The notes under the pieces were generated by a model. That model saw only the letters and a list, made by a program, of their open reading frames with translations, was not told the origin of the DNA and did not search any database. Of a DNA stretch of 64,000 bases, positions 44,966 through 53,930 are shown in pieces. A program made the translations under genes and the position numbers. Positions within the stretch are counted from its first letter, which is position 1; the number at the start of each line of letters is the position of its first letter. Source of the stretch: Arthrobacter liuii (lineage in GTDB: Bacteria; Actinomycetota; Actinomycetes; Actinomycetales; Micrococcaceae); NCBI RefSeq assembly GCF_014639275.1, contig NZ_BMFW01000001.1:324468-388467 (forward strand). Reading direction: 5' to 3'.

Positions 44966-46264
44966 TTACCACTGCTCGTGCTGCGGGTAGAGCGGGAAGT
45001 CCGCTGCCAGCTTGTCCACCCGTGACTGCAGGGCCTCGACGTCGGCGCTGTTGCCTGCCTTGAGGGCGGTGGCGATGATCTCGGCGACCTCGGTGAACTC
45101 GGCAGCACCGAAGCCGCGGGTGGCCAGGGCCGGGGTGCCGATGCGCAGGCCGGAGGTGACCATCGGCGGGCGGGGGTCGAACGGCACGGCGTTGCGGTTG
45201 ACGGTGATGCCCACGGAGTGCAGCAGGTCCTCGGCCTGCTGGCCGTCCAGCTGCGAGTTGCGCAGGTCTACCAGCACCAGGTGCACATCGGTGCCGCCGG
45301 TGAGGACGGAGACGCCGGCTTCGGCGACGTCGGCCTGGTTCAGGCGGTCGGCGATGATCCGGGCGCCTTCCAGGACGCGCTCCTGGCGCTCCTTGAATTC
45401 CTGGGTTCCGGCGATCTTGAAGGCAACGGCCTTGGCGGCGATGACGTGCATCAGCGGGCCGCCCTGCTGGCCCGGGAAGACGCTGGAGTTCAGCTTCTTG
45501 GCCCACTGTTCCTTGGCAAGGATCACGCCCGAGCGGGGACCGGCAAGGGTCTTGTGCACCGTGGAGGTGACGACGTCGGAGTGCGGCACCGGGCTGGGGT
45601 GCAGTCCGGCAGCGACGAGGCCGGCGAAGTGGGCCATGTCGGTCCAGAGCAGTGCGCCCACTTCATCGGCGATGGAGCGGAAGGCTGCGAAGTCCAGGTG
45701 GCGCGGGTAGGCGGACCAGCCGGCGATGATGACCTGCGGCTTCTCGGCGATGGCCTGCTCGCGGAGCTTGTCCATGTCGATGCGGAAGTTGTCTTCCTCC
45801 ACCTGGTAGGCAGCCACGTTGTACAGCTTGCCGGAGAAGTTCAGCTTCATGCCGTGGGTCAGGTGGCCGCCGTGGGCCAGGGACAGGCCCAGGATCTTGT
45901 CGCCGGGGGTGATCATGGCGGCCAGCGCGGCAGCGTTTGCCTGCGCGCCTGAGTGCGGCTGGACGTTGGCGTATTCAGCATCGAACAGGGCCTTGACCCG
46001 GTCGATGGCCAGCTGCTCTGCGACGTCGACGTACTCGCAGCCGCCGTAGTAGCGGCGCCCCGGGTAGCCCTCGGCGTACTTGTTGGTGAGGACGGAGCCC
46101 TGGGCTTCCATCACGGCGCGGGGCGCGAAGTTCTCGGAGGCAATCATTTCCAGGGTGCCGCGCTGGCGGCCAAGCTCCTGATCAAGGACTGCGGCGATTT
46201 CGGGGTCAAGCTCAGCCAGCGGCTGGTTGCTGACGGCTGTGGTTGAGGTGGCTGTAGTAGTCAC
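44966..46264 (-). CDS. glyA: Serine hydroxymethyltransferase
   Basis: PLP enzyme converting serine and THF to glycine and 5,10-methylene-THF. The 432-residue protein has [44 protein letters not shown], and the PLP-lysine region [18 protein letters not shown] (described as segments). Length and order are standard. About 150 bases upstream on the same strand lies a ZTP (pfl) riboswitch. folD follows immediately and purU diverges, so this locus balances the folate one-carbon pool. Confidence 0.97.
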   Translation of the reverse strand: MTTTATSTTAVSNQPLAELDPEIAAVLDQELGRQRGTLEMIASENFAPRAVMEAQGSVLTNKYAEGYPGRRYYGGCEYVDVAEQLAIDRVKALFDAEYANVQPHSGAQANAAALAAMITPGDKILGLSLAHGGHLTHGMKLNFSGKLYNVAAYQVEEDNFRIDMDKLREQAIAEKPQVIIAGWSAYPRHLDFAAFRSIADEVGALLWTDMAHFAGLVAAGLHPSPVPHSDVVTSTVHKTLAGPRSGVILAKEQWAKKLNSSVFPGQQGGPLMHVIAAKAVAFKIAGTQEFKERQERVLEGARIIADRLNQADVAEAGVSVLTGGTDVHLVLVDLRNSQLDGQQAEDLLHSVGITVNRNAVPFDPRPPMVTSGLRIGTPALATRGFGAAEFTEVAEIIATALKAGNSADVEALQSRVDKLAADFPLYPQHEQW

Positions 46265-46410
46265 GAAGAACTCCTGGCTAGGGATACGGGCACTGCTTAG
46301 GTCAGGCTACCGGCTGGCGCACTTCCGTACCGCGTCGATGACACAGCGTGGAAGCAGGGCGTGGTGCTGCTGTGCTGACGCGGGCGCAGCCCCAATTCCG
46401 GCAAGACATG

Positions 46411-46497
46411 ACCCTCGGCCCAGGCGTACGATCCGTGGTCTTCGTGATTGCCGCTCCCTGGTGGTTAGCCACCCAACGCCAGTTGCGACCCTCCCAG
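46411..46497 (-). ncRNA. ZTP (pfl) riboswitch upstream of glyA-folD
   Basis: Reading the minus strand, the conserved pieces of the pfl motif appear in order: GGGTCGCAACTGGCG (46491-46477), a GGTGG-CTAA-CCACC hairpin (46473-46460), CAGGGAGCGGCAA, and the 3' pseudoknot block GCCTGGGC (46425-46418). The motif senses the purine intermediate ZTP/ZMP, which accumulates when 10-formyl-THF is short, and typically controls glyA, folD, purH or fhs. Here it precedes glyA and folD. The expression platform between it and the glyA start is about 145 bases; it is not resolved by eye. Confidence 0.87.
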
Positions 46498-46526
46498 CGT
46501 ACCAAAACCACCGGCCGCAGCGCGGG

Positions 46527-46540
46527 TAGGCTATTACGCG
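46527..46540 (+). promoter_or_regulatory. Promoter -10 of a leaderless purU transcript
   Basis: TAGGCT at 46527-46532 has the TANNNT form, seven bases before the purU GTG, with no Shine-Dalgarno between. Transcription start would coincide with the first codon, as in many actinobacterial leaderless mRNAs. Confidence 0.5.
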
Positions 46541-47400
46541 TGAATGAAGAGCAGCAGAGCCAAGCGTACGTAGTAACCCTGTCCTGCCCGGACCGTCCCG
46601 GTATTGTCCACGCCGTGGCCGGAGCGTTGCTGGTGGCCGGATGCAACATTACGGATTCGCAGCAGTACGGCAGCCCGTCAACCGGAAACTTCTTCATGCG
46701 CGTGGAGGTGACCACGGCGGCCGCCAAATCCGAGTTGCGCGCCGCGCTGGAGCCGGTAGCGGAAGCGTTCTCCATGCAGTGGAACCTCAATACTGTCGGC
46801 GACAAGGTACGGACCCTGGTGATGGCCAGCACCTCGGCACACTGCCTCAATGACCTGCTGTTCCAGCAGCGCTCGGGCACCCTTCCCATTGAGATTCCGG
46901 CGATCGTCTCCAACCACCAGGACCTGGCCGGGCTCGCGGAGTTCTACGGCATCCCGTTCCACTACATCCCGGTGACCAGGGATACCAAGGTGCAGGCGGA
47001 GGACAAGCTGCGCGCGCTCATCGCCGAGCACGACATCGAACTCACTGTCTTGGCCCGCTACATGCAGATCCTCTCCGATGAACTCTGCACCGAGCTGACC
47101 GGCAAGGCCATCAACATCCACCACTCGTTCCTGCCGTCCTTCAAGGGCGCCAAGCCGTACCACCAGGCGCATGCCCGCGGCGTGAAGCTGATCGGTGCCA
47201 CCGCGCACTACGTGACGGCAGCCCTGGATGAGGGGCCGATCATCGAGCAGGAAGTCATCCGGGTGGACCACGCCCGCACCCCCGAGCAGTTCGTGCAGAT
47301 GGGCCGCGACGTGGAGGGCCGCACGCTGGTCCAGGCCGTGCAGTGGCATGCCGAGCACCGGGTGCTGCTGGACGGCAACCGCACGGTGGTCTTCAACTAG
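46540..47400 (+). CDS. purU: Formyltetrahydrofolate deformylase
   Basis: Hydrolyses 10-formyl-THF to THF and formate, replenishing free folate. The 286-residue protein has an N-terminal ACT domain (VVTLSCPDRPGIVHAVAGALL) and a formyltransferase-like catalytic domain with LARYMQILSDELC, INIHHSFLPSFKGAKPYHQA and GATAHYVTAALDEGPIIEQ, which hold the Asn-His-Asp residues. The GTG at 46540 was chosen because a -10 box is right before it and the family begins there. Its last codon and stop (AAC TAG) are part of the downstream hairpin repeat. It diverges from glyA and its promoter abuts the riboswitch. Confidence 0.95.
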   Translation: MNEEQQSQAYVVTLSCPDRPGIVHAVAGALLVAGCNITDSQQYGSPSTGNFFMRVEVTTAAAKSELRAALEPVAEAFSMQWNLNTVGDKVRTLVMASTSAHCLNDLLFQQRSGTLPIEIPAIVSNHQDLAGLAEFYGIPFHYIPVTRDTKVQAEDKLRALIAEHDIELTVLARYMQILSDELCTELTGKAINIHHSFLPSFKGAKPYHQAHARGVKLIGATAHYVTAALDEGPIIEQEVIRVDHARTPEQFVQMGRDVEGRTLVQAVQWHAEHRVLLDGNRTVVFN

Positions 47401-47455
47401 GTAGCAGCAGTTGTCGTTTTGGGGCCTGAAAACGACAACTGCTGCTACCCAGTTG
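47394..47455. repeat. Long hairpin repeat, copy 2 (27-bp arms, one mismatch)
   Basis: Arms 47394-47420 and 47429-47455 pair over 27 bases with a single A-C mismatch, around an 8-base loop GGGGCCTG. The stop codon of purU lies inside the left arm. It shares CAACTAGGTAGC and TGTCGTTTTG with copy 1; four internal stem positions differ, each with a matching change on the opposite arm. Confidence 0.9.
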
Positions 47456-47482
47456 GGCGCGCGGGTGGCTTAGGGTGAACCC

Positions 47483-48001
47483 ATGGCTCCCCTTTACCCT
47501 TTCGCCGGCAATTCCCCGGCCGTCCATGAATCAGCGTTCGTGGCACCGTCAGCCTCGATCGTCGGCAGTGCCGCCCTGGGCCCGGACTCCAGCGCCTTCT
47601 ACGGCGTCTCCGTCCGCGCCGACACCGCGGCCATCACCGTGGGTGCCGGCAGCAACCTGCAGGACAACGTGGTGCTGCACGCCGACCCCGGCTTCCCCTG
47701 CACGGTGGGGCAACGGGTCAGCGTGGGGCACGCCGCCGTCGTCCACGGCTGCACGGTGGAGGACGACTGCCTGATCGGCATGGGCGCCACGGTCCTCAAC
47801 GGCGCCGTGATCGGCGCCGGCTCGCTGGTGGCGGCCGGCGCCGTGGTGCTGGAAGGAACGGTGGTTCCGCCCCGGTCACTGGTGGCGGGCGTGCCCGCCA
47901 AGGTGCGCCGCGAACTCACGGATGAAGAGTTCGACGGCGTACGCGCCAACGCGACGCGCTACGTGGAGCTCGCGGCGAAGCATCGCGACTTGCACGGTTA
48001 G
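47483..48001 (+). CDS. Gamma-carbonic anhydrase family protein (YrdA/CaiE-like)
   Basis: A 172-residue left-handed beta-helix protein. Hexapeptide repeats run through most of it; VGHAAVVHGCTVEDDCLIGMGATVLNGAVIG (as segments) carries the expected zinc histidines and LVAGVPAKVRREL closes the helix. Zinc-dependent CO2 hydration is possible but unproven for this subfamily. TTAGGG lies at -10 position seven bases before the ATG, so the transcript may be leaderless. Its stop overlaps the convergent monooxygenase stop. Confidence 0.9.
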   Translation: MAPLYPFAGNSPAVHESAFVAPSASIVGSAALGPDSSAFYGVSVRADTAAITVGAGSNLQDNVVLHADPGFPCTVGQRVSVGHAAVVHGCTVEDDCLIGMGATVLNGAVIGAGSLVAAGAVVLEGTVVPPRSLVAGVPAKVRRELTDEEFDGVRANATRYVELAAKHRDLHG

Positions 48002-49734
48002 TCCAGGCTGATCGGGCCGAACTCATCGAGCAAGTCGCCCGGACCGGGATTTCCCGGCGCGGAGGCGCCGCCCAGGTGCTTGACCACGCCCCACACGGCG
48101 TTGAGCCCGGTGGTGACGGCTCCCTCCGCCCAGCCCGCGGTGAAGGAGACGTCGTCGCCGGCCAGGAAGATGCCGCGCTGGGACTCCGGCAGCCTGTCCT
48201 GCTTGAAGTGCGTGAACAGCCGCTGCTGGTAGCGGTAGTGCCCGGGCAGGTTGGCCTTGAACGCGCCCATGAAGTTGGGATCCGCCTCCCAGGACACGGT
48301 GATGGGCTGGCCCACGATGTGCCCCGCGATATCCACCCCGGGATAGATCTGCTCAAGCGAGTGAAGCATCAGTTCCACGCGTTCGTCCGCGTCCAGGGCC
48401 AGCCACTTAAGGGCGTCGTCGTTCCAGGTGTAGGACAGCAGGATGACGGCGGGCTGGTCAGGACCGTTGTCCAGCAGGTAGGTGGCGCGGTTCAGCCTGT
48501 CGGTGAGGGTCATGGAAAGGATGTCGTTGCCGGTTTCCGGGTCGATGTCCTTCCAGAACGGCCGGTCCACCATCACGAAGGTCTTGGAGGACTGCATGTA
48601 GTGCGAGCGCTCCATCGCGGTCCACAGCTCGGCTGGGAACAGCGCCTCCTCCGTGTGGATCCGGGTGGAAAGCAGCCACGACTGGCAGGTGGACACAACG
48701 GCGGGGTAGCTGGCCTCGCGGCCCCAGCGTTCACGGATCCGCAGGTTGCCGTCCTGGTCCCGGCTGATCTTTCCGACGGCCCCCCGGGGCGAGCCGGAGT
48801 GGAGCGAGGACAGGGAGGTGCCGGCTGGCCAGTGCGCCATGTCCGACGGCGCGTGCTGCCAGAGTGCCTCGGGCAGCCGCTGCGCTCCCCCGCGGATGAA
48901 GCGGTGCTGGTCGTCCGCGTCGGTGTAGACCACGCGCAGGATTTCCAGGATGGAGTTGGGGAAGTCGGTGTCCCAGCCGCCCGTTCCGAATCCCACCTGG
49001 CCAAACGCCTCCCGGTGCGCGAACCCTGCCTTCTTGAAGGAGTCGCTGGCGGCGATGAAACCGTAGAAGGTTTGCTCGTCCATGAGCGGGAGCAGTTCGT
49101 TCCACAGGTCCTTGATCCGGGCCATGTCCCGGGCCTTGATGGCGTCCTGCATTTGCACGAACTTGGCACCGTCGTTGACCGCGGCCTTCCAGGCGTCAGC
49201 CACCTCGCGGAAAAACAACGGAAGGTCGCCCGGCTTCTCCGCGTAGTGCTTCTTGCCTGCCAGCTCGATCACCGTGCTGGAGGTGGCCTCCGCAAGGGGG
49301 TTGGGGAAATCCTGGGTCTGCAGGCCCAGGAGGTCCACGTAGTGGTAGAAGGCCTTGCCAGACACCGGGAACCGCATTCCCCCGAGGTCCGCCACCACAC
49401 CGGGCGCCGCCGGGAAGGCGGCCGTGCGGAGCCGTCCGCCGATCTGGTCTGCCTCATAGACCACAGGCCGCAGCCCGAGTTTCATCAGCTCATAGGCAGT
49501 CACCAGCCCGGAGACCCCGGCACCGATGACAGCCACTTCCGTGCCGTACAGCTCCGGCGGGACAGACCCCAGACCGTCCGGATGGGCCAGGTAGTGGTCG
49601 TAGCTGAACGGGAAGTCCGGGTTCAGCATGGTGATGGGTGCCGCGTGCCCGTCGGTGCCGCGCCCGGCTGCATCTGCCGGCGGCGTGGAGGTGCTGGAGG
49701 GATCGAAGGCAGGCAGTTCGGTGGCGATGGTCAT
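47998..49734 (-). CDS. Flavin amine oxidase, probable L-lysine 2-monooxygenase (DavB-like)
   Basis: A 578-residue FAD enzyme. The Rossmann fold reads VAVIGAGVSGLVTAYEL (Gly 71-Gly 76), followed by GGRLR and GGMRFP. Segments such as PDFPFSYDHYLAHPDGLGS, FGQVGFGTGGWDTDFPNS, MQSSKTFVMVDRPFWKD and ITVSWEADPNFMGAFKANLP resemble Pseudomonas lysine 2-monooxygenase (DavB), which makes 5-aminopentanamide. Tryptophan 2-monooxygenase is a close alternative. The neighbouring APC permease, PucR regulator and DavA-like amidase favour lysine. It is 13 bases downstream of the permease gene on the same strand. Confidence 0.82.
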   Translation of the reverse strand: MTIATELPAFDPSSTSTPPADAAGRGTDGHAAPITMLNPDFPFSYDHYLAHPDGLGSVPPELYGTEVAVIGAGVSGLVTAYELMKLGLRPVVYEADQIGGRLRTAAFPAAPGVVADLGGMRFPVSGKAFYHYVDLLGLQTQDFPNPLAEATSSTVIELAGKKHYAEKPGDLPLFFREVADAWKAAVNDGAKFVQMQDAIKARDMARIKDLWNELLPLMDEQTFYGFIAASDSFKKAGFAHREAFGQVGFGTGGWDTDFPNSILEILRVVYTDADDQHRFIRGGAQRLPEALWQHAPSDMAHWPAGTSLSSLHSGSPRGAVGKISRDQDGNLRIRERWGREASYPAVVSTCQSWLLSTRIHTEEALFPAELWTAMERSHYMQSSKTFVMVDRPFWKDIDPETGNDILSMTLTDRLNRATYLLDNGPDQPAVILLSYTWNDDALKWLALDADERVELMLHSLEQIYPGVDIAGHIVGQPITVSWEADPNFMGAFKANLPGHYRYQQRLFTHFKQDRLPESQRGIFLAGDDVSFTAGWAEGAVTTGLNAVWGVVKHLGGASAPGNPGPGDLLDEFGPISLD

Positions 49735-49747
49735 GGTTGTTCTGCTT

Positions 49748-51256
49748 TCACAGTTCCTGGCTGGAGGCCTTGGCGGTCAATTCACGGTAGTCGAGCTCGC
49801 TGAGGGCCGCTACCTTGGAGTTCCGGCGTCCATAGCCGAAGAAGATGGCGATCCCCACGAGCATCCAGCCGCCAAAGACAAGCCACGTATCGGCACCGAG
49901 GTTCGCCATCAGGTACGCACACATGAGCGTTCCCAGGACGGGAGTGATGGGGTAGAGCGGCACCCGGAAGCTCCGTTTCAGGTCCGGGCGGTTGCGGCGC
50001 AGGTAAATGACGGCGACGTTGACCAGGGCGAACGCGAACAGGGTGCCGATGCTGGTGGCGTCGGCCAGGGCGCCCAGCGGGACCAGGCCTGCGGTGAGGG
50101 CGACGGCGGTGCCCACAATGAGGGTGCCGGCGGCCGGGGTGCCGGTGCGGGGAGAGACGCGCCCGAAGACCTTGGGCACCAGGCCGTCCCGGGACATGGA
50201 CAGGAGGATGCGGGTCTGGCCGTACAGGACAGTAAGCACGATGCTCGCAATGGCAAGGACAGCACCGACGGAAAAGACCAGGGCGATCCATGGCTGGTTG
50301 GTGGTCTCCTCCAGGATCTGGACAAGGGCGGCCTCGGTGCCGTCGAACCAGCCCCAGGGCCGGGCGCCGATGGCGGCCACGGCCACCAGGACGTAGATGC
50401 CGGTGACGATCACCATGGACAGCAGGATGGCGCGGGGAAGGTCGCGCTTGGGGTTCCTGGCCTCTTCGCCTGCAGTGGAAGCGGCGTCAAAGCCGATGTA
50501 GGAGAAGAACACCCTGGAGGCCGCGGCGGAGACACCGGCCGCGCCCATGGGCAGGAGCGGTTGGAAGTTTCCTGCGTTGAAGGCGGTGAAGGCAACGGCG
50601 CAAAAGAACAGCAGGATGCCTATTTTGATGATGACGATGGCCGTGTTGATCCAGGCGCTCTCCCGGGCACCTCGGACGAGCAGGATCATGGCCAGCACCA
50701 CGATGGCCACCGCCGGTATGTTCACCAGTCCGCCGTCACCAGGCGGCTGGGCCACTGAGTCCGGCAGTACCTGTCCGAACACCGCCAGCGTCTCGTTGAC
50801 GTACTGGCCGGCGCCCACCGCGACGGCGGCAACGGAGACCGCGTATTCCAGGACAAGGCACCAACCGCAGATCCATGCCATGCCCTCGCCCATGGTGGCG
50901 TAGGAGTAGGAGTAGCTTGAGCCCGCCACCGGGACCAGCCCTGCCATTTCCGCATATGACACCGCCGAGAGCAGTGCGGCCACGCCGGCGATGACGAACG
51001 AGATCCAGATGGCCGGGCCGGCCAGCGGAACCGCTTCGCCGAGGATCACCAGGATCCCCGTCCCCAGGGTGGCACCTACGCTGATCATGGTCAGGTGGAG
51101 GACGCCGAAGCTGCGCACCAGCCCGGTGCCGCCCTCGCCGTGTCCGGCTTCGCTGATCATCTGGCCAATGGGTTTGCGGCGCAGCAGCTGAGCCCGGAGG
51201 CCCGGCCGGTCGACGCTTGGCGCTATGGGTTTTTCGGTGGTCACAGGCACAGTCAC
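49748..51256 (-). CDS. APC-family amino-acid permease, probably cationic amino acids
   Basis: A 502-residue transporter with about twelve to thirteen hydrophobic helices. The glycine-rich TM1 GVLHLTMISVGATLGTGILVILGE and YIGFDAASTAGEEARNPKRDLPRAI (TM6 and following loop; segments) match the cationic amino-acid transporter branch of the APC superfamily. The GTG at 51256 has AAGGGA upstream and gives MTVPVTTEKP. It probably imports the substrate of the co-directional monooxygenase; lysine is an inference. Confidence 0.87.
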   Translation of the reverse strand: MTVPVTTEKPIAPSVDRPGLRAQLLRRKPIGQMISEAGHGEGGTGLVRSFGVLHLTMISVGATLGTGILVILGEAVPLAGPAIWISFVIAGVAALLSAVSYAEMAGLVPVAGSSYSYSYATMGEGMAWICGWCLVLEYAVSVAAVAVGAGQYVNETLAVFGQVLPDSVAQPPGDGGLVNIPAVAIVVLAMILLVRGARESAWINTAIVIIKIGILLFFCAVAFTAFNAGNFQPLLPMGAAGVSAAASRVFFSYIGFDAASTAGEEARNPKRDLPRAILLSMVIVTGIYVLVAVAAIGARPWGWFDGTEAALVQILEETTNQPWIALVFSVGAVLAIASIVLTVLYGQTRILLSMSRDGLVPKVFGRVSPRTGTPAAGTLIVGTAVALTAGLVPLGALADATSIGTLFAFALVNVAVIYLRRNRPDLKRSFRVPLYPITPVLGTLMCAYLMANLGADTWLVFGGWMLVGIAIFFGYGRRNSKVAALSELDYRELTAKASSQEL

Positions 51257-51453
51257 CGTTGACGTCCCTTCAGAGTAGTTGTCGGTTTCCCCTGACCAAC
51301 ACTGGCATGTGAGCCAACTCTCAACCTGGTGCAAAATGACTTATAGTGATCCACCGTGAGACTTTATGCACAAGTGCAGCGCATCCCGCAATCCGGGACC
51401 TGCGGCCGCCGGACGCCCCGGCTGCCGGGAGCCGGGGCGCGCGGGACGCAATC

Positions 51454-53055
51454 ATGACGGCTGGGCCCGCTGAGTCCGGACGGCTGAGTTTCGTCACGCT
51501 CCAGCAGTTCCTTGACCAGCTGCCGCCGTTGCTGAGGATGCTTCACGACGGCGGGAGTGGCGGGCGGCTGCTGCGGTGGGTTGAGCCCAGCGAACTGGAG
51601 GACCCCACACCCTATCTTCCGGAGGGCGAGTTCCTGCTCACCGCGGGCCTTCCCTTCCTTGGCGACGGCGGCTCCCCCGCCCGTGTGGACGCGTATGTCC
51701 AGCGGCTTGTGGGGGCCAAGGTAGCCGCGCTGGGCTTCGGTATCAGGCCCTATTTTGACGCCGTCCCGGAAGTGGTGCTGGCCGCCTGCCGGCGGCATAA
51801 CCTCACCTTGTTCGAGGTGCCCGAGTCGTTGCCGTTCGCGGCGATCGGCCTCCAGTTCTCGCAGCTCCTCGAGACCGACAATGCCAGGGTTTTCCGGCAG
51901 CTGGCGGAGGCCAACCGGCAACTCATGCGTGCCATCCTCTCCCCCAGGCCGGAGCACGAACTGCTGGCCGCATTGGTCCAGCGCGTGCCCGTGTGGGCGG
52001 TGATGGTGGGAGCCGACGGCCGGGTCCGGGCCCGCGGCACCAGCGCCGGCGGCAGCACCGCCGTCGACCTTTCCCAGCTGGAACCCATGCTGGAGCGGCT
52101 GCTGTCCGGCAGCGGCCCGCGGGTGGAAATGGACGGCTTTGACCAGCCAGGCTCGGCGCTCGTGGTGGGCCACCCGCTGCGCAGCACCAAGGACGCCAAC
52201 CTCGGCGCCCTGGTTCTCGGATCCGACGCTCCGCTGACCCCCGCACAGAACAACGTAGTCCAGACTGCCGTCGGACTGCTCGAGCTGTTGGTGCGGCAGC
52301 GCACCAGCGGATCACTGGCTCCCAGCCAGCTGGCCACCGCCGTCCTGCTGCACCCCGAGAGCCTGTCCTCGGGCGGCACCAGGCATCTCAACGGGCTCAA
52401 GGACCTGATGGCGCAGAGCCTTTCCTCCACAAGGTCCGCGCCCATGCGGGTGGTCCAGGGCATCAAAGTGGAGGCGCTGGAGTGGCCGGCGGGCGAGAGC
52501 CCCGTCAGGGAGCTGCTGCAGTGGCGGCGCATGTTCGATACGAAGCTGGTGGAGATTACGGACTACGGGTTCGCCGCGGTGACCCGGCTCAAGGTGGATG
52601 ATGCCCTGCTTGCCGAGGTGGAGAAGCTCGGGTGGCGCCTGGTGATCGGCGAACCCACCGAGTTCACCAGCCTGCCCGCCGCATACCAGCGCGCCACCTC
52701 CCTCCGCAGCCAGGTCCAGAGAAGCGGACAAAGCGTCCGGGTCGACGAAGTGTCCTGGTCGGTCACCGGGCTGCTCGGCCGTGAGGCCGGGATCCTGCTG
52801 GCGGAACGCCTCCTGCAACCGGTCCTGGTACTCGAACCGGACCGGCGTGATCCGCTGCTGGCCGTCCTCCGCGGCTGGCTGAGCGAGAACGGCAGCTGGG
52901 ACGCCTCCGCGAAGCGGCTGGGACTGCACCGGAACAGCGTGCGGCGGCAGATCGGAGTCCTCGGTGACCTGCTCCAGATGGACCTGAACCAGGCCCAGGT
53001 GCGGGCGGAGCTATGGATTGCGCTGCAGTACGCGGACGGGCTGCCGGGCGGCTAG
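51454..53055 (+). CDS. PucR-family transcriptional regulator
   Basis: A 533-residue regulator with the N-terminal PucR sensor domain (LPEGEFLLTAGLPFLGDG and HNLTLFEVPESLPFAAIG), a central variable region and a C-terminal PucR/CdaR helix-turn-helix: WLSENGSWDASAKRLGLHRNSVRRQIG, WIALQY. ATG 51454 was chosen with GGGACG upstream; a GTG at 51346 in frame is possible. It diverges from the permease-monooxygenase pair across a ~200-base gap and is a likely activator of both, responding to their substrate. Confidence 0.87.
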   Translation: MTAGPAESGRLSFVTLQQFLDQLPPLLRMLHDGGSGGRLLRWVEPSELEDPTPYLPEGEFLLTAGLPFLGDGGSPARVDAYVQRLVGAKVAALGFGIRPYFDAVPEVVLAACRRHNLTLFEVPESLPFAAIGLQFSQLLETDNARVFRQLAEANRQLMRAILSPRPEHELLAALVQRVPVWAVMVGADGRVRARGTSAGGSTAVDLSQLEPMLERLLSGSGPRVEMDGFDQPGSALVVGHPLRSTKDANLGALVLGSDAPLTPAQNNVVQTAVGLLELLVRQRTSGSLAPSQLATAVLLHPESLSSGGTRHLNGLKDLMAQSLSSTRSAPMRVVQGIKVEALEWPAGESPVRELLQWRRMFDTKLVEITDYGFAAVTRLKVDDALLAEVEKLGWRLVIGEPTEFTSLPAAYQRATSLRSQVQRSGQSVRVDEVSWSVTGLLGREAGILLAERLLQPVLVLEPDRRDPLLAVLRGWLSENGSWDASAKRLGLHRNSVRRQIGVLGDLLQMDLNQAQVRAELWIALQYADGLPGG

Positions 53056-53930
53056 GCTCCGTCGTTCCCAGCACCCCCACGCAGGCCGGCTTCCCACTCC
53101 TGGTACAGCGCAGGCCGGCGCTCCCGCAGGTACGGCACCTGGTCCCTTGCTGCGTGGACGGCCTCGGCGCCGATTTTGGCGAAGAGCAGCGCCGGGGTGT
53201 CCCCTGCTTCGGCGAGGAGGCCGCCGTCGGGTCCCGCCACCACGCTTCCGCCGCCGAACGTGTAGGCGTCCTCGTTCCCACAGTGGTTGGCGTACGCCAC
53301 ATGCAGCTGGCTTTCCAACGCCCGGGCACGGATGAGCACCTGCGGCACGGCCTCAAAGCCGGCGGACAAGGCAGTAGGGACCAAGACCAGCTCAGCCCCC
53401 CGCGCCGCGGCTGCCCGGGTGGTTTCGGGGAACTCGATGTCGTAGCAGATCAGCAAGGAGGTGCGGATGCCGCGAAAATCCACGACGGCGGGAGGTTGCG
53501 CGGCTGCCTCAAACGCCTCGCGTTCCTCGCCACCGAAAAGATGCACCTTGGCGTAACTGAGGAGTTCCGCACCCGTGGCATCCACCAGGGTGGCCGAAAT
53601 GTTCCACCCCGGGCGACCGGCGGGCACCGAGCCCGCACCAGTCAACCTGCCGTCCCTGCCCTGCCTGCCCGCTGGGGCCGGCAGGCTGTAGACGAGCCCG
53701 ATCCTGTTCCGGCGCGCGATATCGGCCAGCCGTTCACGGATGGCGGGAAGGCGGGCCGGGTCCAGTTCGTTGCGCAGCCTCAGCGGGGCATAGCCCACGG
53801 GAAACAGTTCCGGCGTGAGCAGTATGTCGGCGCCGGCCTGCGCCGCCCGCTGTGCGGCATCATCGAGGGTCCGCAGATTGGCCTCTGCATCCAGGACCAC
53901 GGCATTCGCCTGCAGGACGGACAGCAGCAT
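53052..53930 (-). CDS. Nitrilase-superfamily amidase, probable 5-aminopentanamidase (DavA-like)
   Basis: A 292-residue carbon-nitrogen hydrolase. The catalytic triad is complete: Glu 41 in LLTPELFPVGY, Lys 128 in SYAKVHLFGGEE and Cys 162 in LLICYDIEFPE. The segment RARALESQLHVAYANHCGNED resembles DavA, which hydrolyses 5-aminopentanamide to 5-aminovalerate. Its stop overlaps the convergent pucR stop by three bases. A DavB-like gene is 3.3 kb away on the same strand but not contiguous. Confidence 0.85.
   Translation of the reverse strand: MLLSVLQANAVVLDAEANLRTLDDAAQRAAQAGADILLTPELFPVGYAPLRLRNELDPARLPAIRERLADIARRNRIGLVYSLPAPAGRQGRDGRLTGAGSVPAGRPGWNISATLVDATGAELLSYAKVHLFGGEEREAFEAAAQPPAVVDFRGIRTSLLICYDIEFPETTRAAAARGAELVLVPTALSAGFEAVPQVLIRARALESQLHVAYANHCGNEDAYTFGGGSVVAGPDGGLLAEAGDTPALLFAKIGAEAVHAARDQVPYLRERRPALYQEWEAGLRGGAGNDGA

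Noticed and set aside
43202..45025. A 607-codon open frame on the plus strand
   Set aside because: It covers the opposite strand of the exporter ATPase and folD, both clear genes, and crosses their terminator.
46411..46497. A glycine riboswitch upstream of glyA
   Set aside because: The conserved blocks follow the order of the pfl/ZTP motif, and no tandem glycine-aptamer core is visible.
41178..47455. The two long inverted repeats as ends of a composite transposon or IS remnants
   Set aside because: The 6 kb between them is ordinary metabolic genes without transposase or target duplication, and the stems covary instead of being identical.
48076..49803. A 575-codon open frame on the plus strand
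   Set aside because: It is antisense to the flavin monooxygenase, which has a full FAD fold and family blocks.
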